A stretch of DNA of 64,000 bases from Chaetoceros tenuissimus (lineage: Eukaryota; Bacillariophyta; Thalassiosirophyceae; Chaetocerotales; Chaetocerotaceae): the NCBI GenBank assembly GCA_021927905.1, contig BLLK01000047.1:3162001-3226000 (forward strand), given 5' to 3'. The notes under the pieces are model-generated. The model did no database searches. It had not been told where the DNA came from and worked only from the letters and a program-made list of their open reading frames with translations. Below are positions 10,201 to 20,406 of the stretch, piece by piece. Numbering within the stretch: the first letter of the stretch is position 1; every line of letters begins with the position of its first letter. The translations under genes were made by a program, and so were the position numbers.

Positions 10201-13200
10201 GCAGCTGATTTGTTCAAGGATAGTGACAATATCAACAATACTAGAAGTTTGAGCAAGTCGAGCACTTTGTCTGCAGGCTTCATTTCAGCTGGTGGAAGCA
10301 CAATCAAGGTATCAGAGGAGGCAAGAGCGAAAGCAGCTGATTTGTTCAAGGATAGCGACAATCAAAATGACAATATGAACAATGCTAGAAGTTTGAGCAA
10401 GCCGAGCTCTTTGTCTGCAGGTTTTACCTCAGCTGGCGGAAGCGCAATCAAGATATCAGAGGAGGCAAGAGCGAAAGCAGCTGATTTGTTTAAGGATAGC
10501 GACAATCAAAATGACAATATCAACAAAACTAGAAGTTTGAGCAAGCCGAGCACTTTGTCAGCAGGTTTTACATCAGCTGGCGGAAGCGCAATCAAGGTAT
10601 CAGAGGAGGGAAGAGCGAAAGCAGCTGATTTGTTCAAGGATAGCGACAAAAGCAGGAATACTAGAGACTCTATGTCTGCAGGCTTCATTTCAGCTGGCGG
10701 AAGCACAATCAAGATATCAGAGAAGGCAAGAGCGAAAGCAGCTGATTTGTTCAAGGATAGTGACAATAAGAACAAGGCTAGAAGTTTGAGCACTTTGTCA
10801 GTAGGTTTTACCTCAGCTGGCGGAAGCACAATCAAGGTATCAGAGGAGGCAAGAGCGAAAGCAGCTGATTTGTTCAAGGATAGTGACAATATCAACAATA
10901 CTAGAAGTTTGAGCAAGCTGAGCACTTTATCTGCAGGCTTCATTTCAGCTGGCGGAAGCACAATCAAGATATCAGAGGAGGGAAGAGCGAAAGCAGCTGA
11001 TTTGTTCAAGGATAGCGACAATCAAAATGACAATATGAACAATGCTAGAAGTTTGAGCAAGCCGAGCTCTTTGTCAGTAGGTTTTACCTCAGCTGGCGGA
11101 AGCGCAATCAAGATATCAGAGGAGGCAAGAGCGAAAGCAGCTGATTTGTTCAAGGATAGCGACAATCAGAGTGACAATATCAACAAAACTAGAAGTTTGA
11201 GCAAGCCGAGCACTTTGTCAGTAGGTTTTACCTCAGCTGGCGGAAGCGCGATCAAGATATCAGAGGAGGGAAGAGCGAAAGCAGCTGATTTGTTCAAGGA
11301 TAGCGACAATCAGAGTGACAATATCAACAATGCTAGAAGTTTGAGCAAGCCGAGCACTTTGTCAGCAGGTTTTACCTCAGCTGGCGGAAGCGCGATCAAG
11401 GTATCAGAGGAGGCAAGAGCGAAAGCAGCTGATTTGTTCAAGGATAGCGACAATCATAACGACCAAAGTTTCGCCACTGTACCAGCGGGTTTTACCTCAG
11501 CTGGCGGAAGCGCTAATTTGACGTCAGAACAAGAATCACCTCTACAGAATGACTGCACAAGTTGTGATGAGGTTGTCTGTACAGAAGAAACTTGTGCTGA
11601 TTCTGACTGGCCTTCTCGAAGATCAAGCGATGTTACCGAAGAAGTTGAATATGATGTGTCAAAGGTATTGAATTTCACAATCAATTCTTCTCAAATTTCT
11701 TCCTCAGATTTACTTGCAGGTTCTACCTCAAGTTCTGCCAAAAATAATTTGGTCGAAAATTCAAAGAAAGGATATACCTCTCATGATCAATATCAGTGTC
11801 TTCCTACCTATGATTCGTCCCCTGAACACAATACTGCTCCTCTCTCTACATTCAGTAATGAAGTCACGAAGAACAATCAATATCTTCTGGAGTCAGCGCG
11901 CAAGAAGAGTGTTCAACGAAAAACAGAGAATTCTACGTCAAAAGTGATCACGTTAACTCCTCATCAAACGCCAATGCTGAAGCATAATATAGTTACACGT
12001 TCAGTGGAGAATGAAAACATCCGTCCATTTCATTCAAAGCAGAAAACAGATCCTGTTACTCCAATTCCTTTCAATGGGTTTACTGAGACGTATCAAGAGA
12101 TCCACGAACCTAGCCTCCAGCTACGATTTGACTTTGCTCAGCACGATTTGTCTAAAAATGATTCGAAAACTATTACTCTTGATGATCTATCCAAGAGATA
12201 TGGACAACTTGACACCACGAAAAAAGAGTGTGTACAGAAAGGAGTTAGTGAAATGATATGTAGAGTTGATCCAGAAAATAGCTCCAGGTTACGATTTGAT
12301 TGCTTCGGAAATCCAATTGGTTTTGTCGGTGAACGGGATCTATCTGGTATTAGAGTGATTGGAAGTGTGGATGATCTTCGAATAAAGCTCATAACATGCG
12401 GTTGCAAGGCTTCATTGCTCGATAATAATTGGATTGCAAACCATTATCGATGGATTGTTTGGAAATTGGCGTCTTTAGAGAGAAGATTTGCTTCTTTATT
12501 GGCAAGGAAATATCTTACGTACGATCACGTAATTCTTCAACTGCGAAAAAGATTTAAAAGAGAAATAGATACCGCGGAAAGGCCTCTATTGCGCAAGATT
12601 CTTAATCGCGACATCGCAGCTTCGTCCCCAATGGTTGTCTGCATTTCAAAAATAATTGAGGATGTAAAAACCAAGTCAGTTAAACTTCACGTTACAGATG
12701 GTTGGTACGAAGTCCCAGCTCTTATTGACGAATCTCTCCAAGACTTCGTGAAATCTAAAAAGTTGTTTGTTGGTTCCAAGATCATTGCTTGTGGTGCAAG
12801 CATAGAGGGTGCTGAAGAGGGCATTGATCCCCTTGATAAATATTATCCTACTGCAGTGCGACTTTTCTCTGTGAGATTAAAACTTTTTGCAAATGGTACA
12901 CGAATCTGTAAATGGTCAACAAAGTTGGGATATGTGAAATTTACCAAATCGATGTTTGACCAAGGTGGTGCCTTTCTGACAAAGTCCCTTGATGACGTTA
13001 TCGAGGGAGGAGGTAGTATTCCTTGCATCGACCTCGTAGTTTGTCGAAGGTATCCTCTCTTATATATGGAAGAGCAACATGTTCATGGTGAAAATAGAAA
13101 AAGAGTCTTGACAGAATCGGAAAACAGTGCATATCAACGTAGCTACGAAGAAGAAAGAAGTAAGAAGGCCGCAACATTGGCAGAAACACTGAAAAAGGAA

Positions 13201-14579
13201 TTCCTTTCAGTAAGTTAACAGAGATCCCTTTATGATAAATGAAAAACATGTAATCACTCACCATTGCTATCCGTAAATAGGAAATCGATGAAGACGCACC
13301 ACAAATATGGAAAGATATGCAGCTCTCATCTTGCACCACAACCTTTTTCTCTACTCTTGACAGCAATGATCAGGATAAATTACGAGATTGGGAGATGAAG
13401 CGTGGAAATTTGCTCCATCAAAGAACACAGAAAGAGGTAATGAAAGAACTCAATGAAAGTCCCTCCAGGAGTAGTAGACCGTTTCTTCGAGTTCTTGTAG
13501 CCTCGTGTCCACACAAGAACATGAGGAAAAACGATAATTTTGGCATCATGACCATTTGGAGTCCATCAGAGGACCAACTTAATCTCATGGAAGAGGGAAC
13601 AATGATTCGATGCATAAATCTTGGTGTTCAGTCGATTTCCGATGGCAAGATACAATTATCAGTAAACAGAAATACTACTGTTCGCAGTCTACCTGATGAC
13701 ACCAACGAAGAACTTCTACAAGAATCGGGTTACAATCCTCGAAGGTATGATCACCTCATGATGGCAGAAGTAGCATCAAAATGTATTTTCAAGAATCCAA
13801 GAATGGTCCTGAACATAGACATCTGTGGCTGTTTGTTAAAAGTGGTTGAGATTGGATCTTTTATTTACATGTATCTCATTGATGAATCCAAAAGTGTTCT
13901 GAGGGTAGAAAGAGAAATCAGGGACGATTGTATATCTTCCCTTCGTCATTGGAAAGATGAAATACTGTCACTGCCTAGAGGAAGCTCGCTATTCCTTCAG
14001 GATGTTCAAATGGTAGCCTTTGACTTATGGGAAGAATGTTCTGTGGCAATATGGTCTGAATATACTGTCCAGAGAGAAGATGAAGTACGAATGGTAGAAC
14101 TTGAGGATTGGTTCACACAAGGCGGCGAAGCTTACGCTTCCTTAGTATGCGCCAAAGTGTCTTGCGGAATATTGACGCATTTTCCAGAAGACAGAAAAGC
14201 AGCTATTGGTACATTACATTCATTTGAATTGGTTGAATTGTGCAACTCCGTCACAGAAAACGAAACACTGAGATTGAGAGATTTTGTTTGGGGCATCGCG
14301 ATGAAAACAGTGAAAGGAATGGTGCAAGTTGCAGTTCTCCCAACTCATCATATACCTTTTTTAGAAGTGTACAACAGCCAGCTTATCCAAATACTAGATG
14401 AGAAGTTTACTGTTGACGAAATGAAGTCCATAATTGATTATATCAATGCCCAATTTGAGAGAGATGCTAATATATACCATACTTTATTAGAGCTTGAAAC
14501 AGATGAGATGATCAGTGTGACCAGGATTTCCCAAGCTGAACTTGCGAAACTCTACATGAATTCATCAACTTTCAAGTAG
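7222..14579 (+). CDS. BRCA2: BRCA2 homologue with N-terminal RanBP2-type zinc finger and 19 BRC repeats
   Basis: Exons 7222-13209 and 13281-14579 (71-nt phase-0 intron) encode about 2428 aa. Near residue 57 is an RanBP2-type zinc finger, W-P-C-x2-C-x3-N-x6-C-x2-C. Residues about 613-1437 are a near-identical BRC array: 18 full units plus a degenerate last one, each with FTSA (FxxA, the RAD51-binding motif) and LFKD (the second tetramer). From about 1730 the DNA-binding domain begins: the helical domain NHYRWIVWKLASLERRF, then OB1 (VTDGWYEVPALID, WSTKLGY), a tower-like charged helix across the splice junction, and further OB folds (MTIWSPSEDQLNLMEEG). BRCA2 loads RAD51 on single-stranded DNA in homologous recombination and meiosis. 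The region before the array is Ser/Asn-rich and probably disordered. The start is the only early ATG that keeps the zinc finger. Confidence 0.95.
9055..11525 (+). repeat. BRC tandem repeat array, 18 full units plus one degenerate unit
   Basis: Units of about 120-144 bp share a 29-codon core with FTSAGGS, KISEEARAKAADLFKDSD and small substitutions (A/G after EE, T/A after GGS). They are joined by linkers of three main types, beginning NINNTRS, NKNKARS or NQNDN. Copies are nearly identical at the DNA level, including synonymous positions, showing recent expansion or gene conversion. The last unit keeps FTSAGGS but loses the LFKD half. Confidence 0.95.
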
Positions 14580-15659
14580 TCACAAGTCAGGTTGAAATCG
14601 GTTTGTTTGTTTTTTCTTATCGAAACTAAAAGTAAATGATAGTACATAGTAGGTTCACCCTATTTTGTAAGAAGCACCATGACCCTTCTTTTCCCTTTCT
14701 TTTCTCTATGTTTTTGAAAAAATCAATCTAGGAGTAGTGTTTTCTCATTCTCACACTTTGATAATTGAGTATAATACTTTCAATAAGCTTAGTTACACCA
14801 TAGACACATCCTTTAATTAATAAAGCATTATAAGAAAATAATGCAAAGAAATCTTACGAATTCATATGTATGAAATATATGTCACGAAAGAGGTAGACTT
14901 GAATGTTGCTGGTAATGAAATAATATTTATATTGCCCAAAAGGCTTACATAATTAAGAAAGTCTGTAATTGAAGAGTTAAAGTGGATATGTTTAAAGCTA
15001 ATTATTTTGCAAAACAAATGACGTACTCGTACGTACAAGCTTAGCATGACGATTTTTTGTATGGAACGGCTCATAATCCTTTGTATGAAACGACCCACAT
15101 TGGGTACAGCACTTACTCGTCACTGTGTTAGAATGTCTGTACAATAGAAGAATGGTCCTAGGTAGAGTGTCTACTTTACTTGCAGACAGTCTGGCCTTCT
15201 ATCCGTCAATCATGTCAAGTAGGTAGTTACTAATTCTAGTAATTGTGAGAATGAACGAATCATCTTCACCCATTTAGAGTCAACAGTTAGTAGTGCGACG
15301 CGAACAATAGAACGGAGCGAATCATTTCACCCCGTTGGGGTCATCTGTTAGTAGTGTGACACGAACGAACGCACGAACGGAAAAATAAACGGGGTAAGGA
15401 ATGAATCGGTTCCCTGACAAACCGATAATAAATTTTATCTGTAACACTAGTCTACAAATTTTTATCGAAATCTAGCTATACCCCTTCCCGAGAGGGATAA
15501 CATGCAAAACCACGACTCATTACAGGCCAACGAAAATGCAGGTGACTGCTTCTTCATCATTCTTCCTTTTGTTCTGCGTTGTACTTGTTATTCATACGAG
15601 TACAACTCTTGATCAAATCACATCACTGTTACGAGTACAATATAATCTTTTAGAAAGTC
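14580..15659. other. Gene-poor spacer of about 1.1 kb
   Basis: Holds the BRCA2 3' end and the REI1 promoter. It is very AT-rich to about 15050, then less so. It contains one diverged direct repeat (15253-15368). A short open frame at 15536 begins with a hydrophobic stretch but overlaps REI1 in another frame and is probably not a gene. Confidence 0.5.
15253..15368. repeat. Imperfect direct repeat, two copies with a 62-bp period
   Basis: The segment at 15253-15306 recurs with several substitutions at 15315-15368. Shared parts include cgaatcat, GTTAGTAGTG and cgacgcgaac / tgacacgaac. It lies 300-400 bp upstream of REI1, noncoding, of unknown role. Confidence 0.75.
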
Positions 15660-17081
15660 ATGTCCAACCCAGCTGGCTTAACATCAACAACAGCTCCAGG
15701 CAAGCTCTTTGCCTCCCGATCGGAGCTTGCAGAACACTATAAATCCGATTGGCACAAATACAATCTCAAGAGACGCGAAGCTAATATGCCTATGCTCACA
15801 CATCAAGAATTCACAGCTCGTCTCGAAGCAGCTATGGCACTCCGTAAAGAACGCGAGGGTAGAGAAGCAAGAAGTGGGACTGATCATTTGAAAAATAAAA
15901 ACTCCAAGAAGGATAAGAAGAAGAAAAGTAATGCAGGTGCGAAAAGAGTATCAAAGCGTCAACAGAGACAGCAAGAACGAATTGGAGGATTCCATGTTGC
16001 AGATGAACCAGTTGAAGAAGAGGAAGTAGAAGATATGGAAGAGGAAGAGCTTGTAGAAGAGGAGCCACCAGAGATTGATCCATGTCAGTCTCTTTTTGAT
16101 AAACGCATTTTGCCTGATGTGAAGAGCAACATCGACTATATGTATAATAAATATGGATTTTTCATTCCAGACAGAGAGTTCTTGGTGGACGAAGAGGGTC
16201 TCATAGGATATTGTGCAGAGAAGATTAAGCTTGGTCATACATGTCTATATTGCCAGAAAATGTTTCGCTCGTGGCGAGGCTGTCAGGAGCATATGATCAA
16301 TAGTAAACATTGCAAATTGAAGTATGAAGCTGGTATCGATCTTGAAGAATTTGATGTATTTTATGACTTTACAGCTGACGATGAAGCTTTCTTACAAGCT
16401 GGAATTGGTAACTATAAAAGAAGAAACAAGAAGAGAGTTGAGAAGGAAACTGATGAAGACGAGGAGATGGAAGTTATCGATGAAGATGAAATGGACGAAG
16501 ACGATGGGGAATGGGAAGATGTCGATAGTGATGAAGAAATGGAAGATGGTCTCTACGCAGCATATCAAGATGAAATTACTCGACATGGATTTGATGTTAC
16601 ACCTCTTGGAGAATTAGTATTCCCAGACGGTCGCATTATTGGACATCGTGGACTTTCAAGATATTATAAGCAAAGATTTACTGCTGAAGACGATAGAACG
16701 TCAGTAATGGCTGCTAGAAGAGCCAATGGCGAGAGATTATTGAATGGACAAGTCTATGATACTTATGCAATGCGACATGGAAACGGAAATAACCAAGATA
16801 ACTCTACCGCTTTACAATTGGCAAAGGCTGGATTAGCAGTTGGTGCTGCAAGAGGTAGAGCTGGAAAGGGAATTTTGGTTGCAAGTGGAAATGGACCTTC
16901 AGGTGCACAATCCTACACCGCTCTCTCATTATATAGATATAAGGCAGCAGTAAAGAAGGCAAGAAAAGAAGAATTCAAGGGACGCAAGTTGCAAGAGAGA
17001 ACTTCCCTCCCAATGAACAAGATGGACAAGAAGGCGAACAGATTGATGAACGGTGTCTCTGTCGCCCATGCTGCAAGATAA
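15660..17081 (+). CDS. REI1: REI1/ZNF622-like pre-60S ribosome biogenesis factor
   Basis: A single exon of 473 aa. The first finger region keeps HYKSDWHKYNLKRREANMP, the hallmark of REI1 and ZNF622, and the C-terminus has GHRGLSRYYKQ and the conserved AMR block. REI1 binds late pre-60S particles in the cytoplasm, probes the peptide exit tunnel and helps recycle the Arx1-Alb1 export factors. The third C2H2 finger is intact (CLYCQKMFRSWRGCQEHM). The CxxC of finger 1 is replaced by TTAP, and finger 2 (DPCQSLFDKR...FFIPD) has lost at least one Cys and the first His. Two acidic low-complexity stretches separate the domains. The gene converges with the HAD-like gene, only 15 bp away. The start is the first ATG that keeps the finger 1 region. 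Confidence 0.9.
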   Translation: MSNPAGLTSTTAPGKLFASRSELAEHYKSDWHKYNLKRREANMPMLTHQEFTARLEAAMALRKEREGREARSGTDHLKNKNSKKDKKKKSNAGAKRVSKRQQRQQERIGGFHVADEPVEEEEVEDMEEEELVEEEPPEIDPCQSLFDKRILPDVKSNIDYMYNKYGFFIPDREFLVDEEGLIGYCAEKIKLGHTCLYCQKMFRSWRGCQEHMINSKHCKLKYEAGIDLEEFDVFYDFTADDEAFLQAGIGNYKRRNKKRVEKETDEDEEMEVIDEDEMDEDDGEWEDVDSDEEMEDGLYAAYQDEITRHGFDVTPLGELVFPDGRIIGHRGLSRYYKQRFTAEDDRTSVMAARRANGERLLNGQVYDTYAMRHGNGNNQDNSTALQLAKAGLAVGAARGRAGKGILVASGNGPSGAQSYTALSLYRYKAAVKKARKEEFKGRKLQERTSLPMNKMDKKANRLMNGVSVAHAAR

Positions 17082-17096
17082 ATATAATAATCATTT

Positions 17097-18486
17097 TTAT
17101 AGAAATTTATGTTCTGCCAAAGCAATTTGATTCAAAAACCAATTTTTATCAAGTATGGCAGCGACTGTTGGTACTCTGACTACATATTTCCCTTGCTGGT
17201 TTATAGTCTCTTGACCACTCAAAGATCTCCAATGAGATCCGTGATCTTTTCTCGTTCTAACTGCTACAATACTGTCGGTCTCATCATTGTGTATATTATC
17301 ATCAAAGAACAAATGGTGATACAATTGCTTTCCTTGATCTATTGGGTGTATCCAGACTGGCTTTCCTGCAGATGGACTATTGTCATTGTTATCCCAGTAG
17401 TGATAATCATCTTGGATTCCACAAATGGATAAATTTTCAATAACATGCAACAGTTCATCATCACCAGATGCCACAACTTTGGATGAATCATCCCACTGAA
17501 ACAAGTCAAATATCGAATTATACCCTCCATCTTGATCATGATTACTACTTTCCTCCAGTCGATATCTCCCTTTGTACATGTGACATTTCTCAAGTACAAG
17601 TTTCGGTTCACGAAATGTAGGATATAATGGATGTTTCCCCTTGGCAAAGTCAGAAATTGCATTTGCAATATCATCCAAATCAGTTCCAAATGTTCTCAAT
17701 ACCAAGGTATAATCTTTTCCAAGTTTTTGCAGCATCACCAAAGTATGAAAGAATGAAGGAAGCATTCTGTAGAATGGATGAGAAGGTGGTAAATTGTCAT
17801 TTTTGGTCGGAGTCAAAAATGCTTCTTTTAGTGCCATGTATAACGGTTGATACAATTTGCCATGATGTGTTGTAAAATTCTTTGAAAGCTTTTTGTATGC
17901 TGTCCTGTAGTATGGACAGCTATTAGATGGCCAATCCCATCCAATGTAAATAGGAGGAGGATCAGTTGAACTGTCATCATTGAGGTTTTGTCCATTCCAC
18001 CATTGACTTGGTATGAATTCTTTTGTTCTAGATATTGTTTTATCGCTAGGTGAGTTCCCATTTGGATAGCTTACAAATGCAGTTTTTGCAATAATCTTTT
18101 TGAAAAAGAAAAGAGTTCATGTTTATATAACAAGACGAATAGAATAAGCTATGATAGAAATAATACATTGCTGCTTTACGTACCTTATTGAGACAATCTT
18201 CAACAGTATCTCCTCCAGCTTCATCTCCAATCAAAATAGTCTCATTAATATCGAAATGAAGGACTAGCTTCCTTTGCGAAGACTTGAGAATTGATTCAAC
18301 ATCTATTGTAGTTTCTTCCTGAGTATCTTTTTGATGAGGTGGAAATGAATAGAATTCTGGGAAATTATTACAGCACTCATCTCTCGTCATCTTGTTAGTG
18401 CAATGTTCCAGTCTCAATCGTAGTAGTTTTATAGAAGGAAGAAATTGATTCTTTAGTGAAGGTAGGTAAAAGCAGCTACTTACCAT
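17097..18486 (-). CDS. HAD-like superfamily protein of unknown function
   Basis: Exons 18486-18184 and 18095-17097 with an 88-nt intron give 433 aa. After an N-terminal region of about 75 residues comes LVLHFDINETILIGD, which fits HAD motif I (DxDxT/V) with Asn in place of the second Asp. Further conserved-looking blocks are WWNGQN, PPIYIGWDWP and TLVLRTFGTDL (motif II-like). The family appears to be an uncharacterised protist group. The substituted second Asp, the usual acid/base of HAD phosphatases, argues against ordinary phosphatase chemistry. No signal peptide or membrane span is evident. It shares a promoter region of about 240 bp (18487-18725) with the divergent gene at 18726. Confidence 0.75.
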
Positions 18487-18725
18487 GTTGTGTGACGAGT
18501 GAAGAGAAACGAGAGAAAGTTTTGTACTTTATTTCATGACTTAGGAGGTCATTGGAATTCCATTTCTTCAATGACTTCTATCTATTGCTATATTAGCTTA
18601 TGACACCATGTAAAAAAATCGAACGAAAAACGAAAGCTTTGTCTCTTTTTTTCTAGTTACCCTCATTCATTATACTAATTACTCTCTCTCCTTCCAGCTG
18701 CGACTGCTACTACAACTTCTCAACG

Positions 18726-20054
18726 ATGGGCATATTCGTTAGTAGCAATGGCAATTTCACCCTGCCATTTGTGCTTCTTCTTTTAGGAATACCGTTGATT
18801 GCAATTGGAAAGCAAAGGTGTATAGATTCTCAAGATCTGAGCTGCTCATTATTCCTAGTCAATCTCCAGAGTCCATTCCAATGGACACTCGGTGTGCTTT
18901 GCTTACTCTTGTCTTTTATTTGCATCATTCTTGACTCTGTTTCCAATTCATCCGACGGAAAGAGAATATCTGATGAAGAGGTTGAAACTGAACTCTTGTC
19001 TTCTCATTATCATCAAGATGAGATTCTAGATTTGATTCAGAAAAATATAACCGAGGCTGTACAATTACTATTGAGAAACGAACAAGGAAAAACAGACAAT
19101 ACATCTGTATATCAAAAGCAAGTTGAAAGTATAGAACGAAAGGCAGTCGTCTACCTCAATTCATTGGCTTTCAAAGTTTCCAAGCAACAACAAATTCAAA
19201 AAATGAATAAGGAACCTGTCGATTCTGAATTGAATTTACTTTGTCAAGAGGCGGCATATAAGACTCTTGTTGCGTTTGATACACATGATAAAATTGTTTC
19301 ATCGTCAATTTCACTATTGGCGCTTGTTGCAAAGGATGAAAAGGTACAAGAACGAACTTTGTATCAGGCTGATAGGTATGGTTTGGATGTTCCCATCAAA
19401 GCCATGCGAGATGCATTGGCAAGATCAAAATTGGTAAAGGAGCCAAAAGAGGAAAATGAGTTTGTAGAAGCGGAGTTACAGAGAAAGGCATGTCTGCTTT
19501 TAGGTGCATTGGCTGATGGTGCTGCCGAATCTCAGGATTTGAGTATAGTTACGAAAATTACAGAGGAGGATGGATTAGAAGCCATTATTGATGCGATTGA
19601 CTGGTATCGCCTTCACGCAGAAGTTTGCAACTGGGGATTATGGGCATTATTCACACTTTGTTTTGGGCATAGAGGTAATAAAAAGTTATTTGTGAGGATG
19701 CAGGGGATCCAAAAGAGCTGTGAGGCAATTACGAATATAATCAATGATTACAGACAAGCAAAGCAAGAAAAAGACATAAAGCTGAAAGAGTCAACTTTGT
19801 CAGCTATTGATGTTGCACGTCATGGTGTTGCTCTTTTGTTTGATGTACTGCGATATGATGAATCAGATCCTGACTTGGACATTGAATATATTCGAAGTAT
19901 GTCGTTGAATGGAGGTTTACACAAGATGTTGATCTCCATGATGAACGCTTTCTCTGAAAACAAGGAAATCATGATGATGGCGCAACAAATGCTGATTGCA
20001 ACTGGATATTGTGGAAATATTCCAGAATTTGCTGGGAGCATTGTGCTTAGATAG
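18726..20054 (+). CDS. Membrane-anchored ARM-like helical repeat protein, function unknown
   Basis: A single exon of 442 aa, unrecognised. The first 80 residues contain two hydrophobic segments (LPFVLLLLGIPLIAIG and TLGVLCLLLSFICIIL), suggesting a hairpin anchor with the rest on one side of the membrane. From about residue 160 it is a chain of amphipathic helices resembling armadillo or HEAT repeats: ACLLLGALADGAAE, VCNWGLWALFTLCFG, HGVALLFDVLRYDES. This suggests a protein-binding scaffold at an internal membrane. No catalytic motif is seen. The start follows the divergent promoter directly. Confidence 0.7.
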   Translation: MGIFVSSNGNFTLPFVLLLLGIPLIAIGKQRCIDSQDLSCSLFLVNLQSPFQWTLGVLCLLLSFICIILDSVSNSSDGKRISDEEVETELLSSHYHQDEILDLIQKNITEAVQLLLRNEQGKTDNTSVYQKQVESIERKAVVYLNSLAFKVSKQQQIQKMNKEPVDSELNLLCQEAAYKTLVAFDTHDKIVSSSISLLALVAKDEKVQERTLYQADRYGLDVPIKAMRDALARSKLVKEPKEENEFVEAELQRKACLLLGALADGAAESQDLSIVTKITEEDGLEAIIDAIDWYRLHAEVCNWGLWALFTLCFGHRGNKKLFVRMQGIQKSCEAITNIINDYRQAKQEKDIKLKESTLSAIDVARHGVALLFDVLRYDESDPDLDIEYIRSMSLNGGLHKMLISMMNAFSENKEIMMMAQQMLIATGYCGNIPEFAGSIVLR

Positions 20055-20406
20055 ATGAATACTATTTGATTACTACTATGGTATATGAACAATTGTAAAT
20101 AAAATTAGTGTTGGAAGTATTTTACACAACAAAAGTTTCTTTTGAAATGAGCCACCATTACAAAATACAAATTGTTTTGTAGCGTTCCAATGCGCTTTCT
20201 ATCACATGTTAACTTGGGAATTTCAGGAAAACTCCAACTTCAATGCTTCTCATTTTTTACGAGCACAAAAAGGGAGAAGCATCGAATTTGAGTATCGTAA
20301 GATTGTAAGGGTTAAGGGTGATTGAGGGCTTCTTTTTACAATTACAATTGTGATGTAATCCCAGCCTTTCGTTTAACGAAATAATTTTCAAGCGTATCTC
20401 TGTTAC
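20055..20406. other. Intergenic spacer between two plus-strand genes
   Basis: About 350 bp of AT-rich DNA with the 3' UTR of the ARM-like gene and the promoter of the membrane protein gene. No other element was recognised. Confidence 0.5.

Noticed and set aside
9045-11021. Long minus-strand open frames full of LNKSAAFAL repeats
   Set aside because: They are the antisense of the BRC array; its repeated codons happen to lack stops on the other strand.
15536-15742. Short frame with a signal-peptide-like start upstream of REI1
   Set aside because: It overlaps the REI1 coding start in another frame and shows no further protein-like features.
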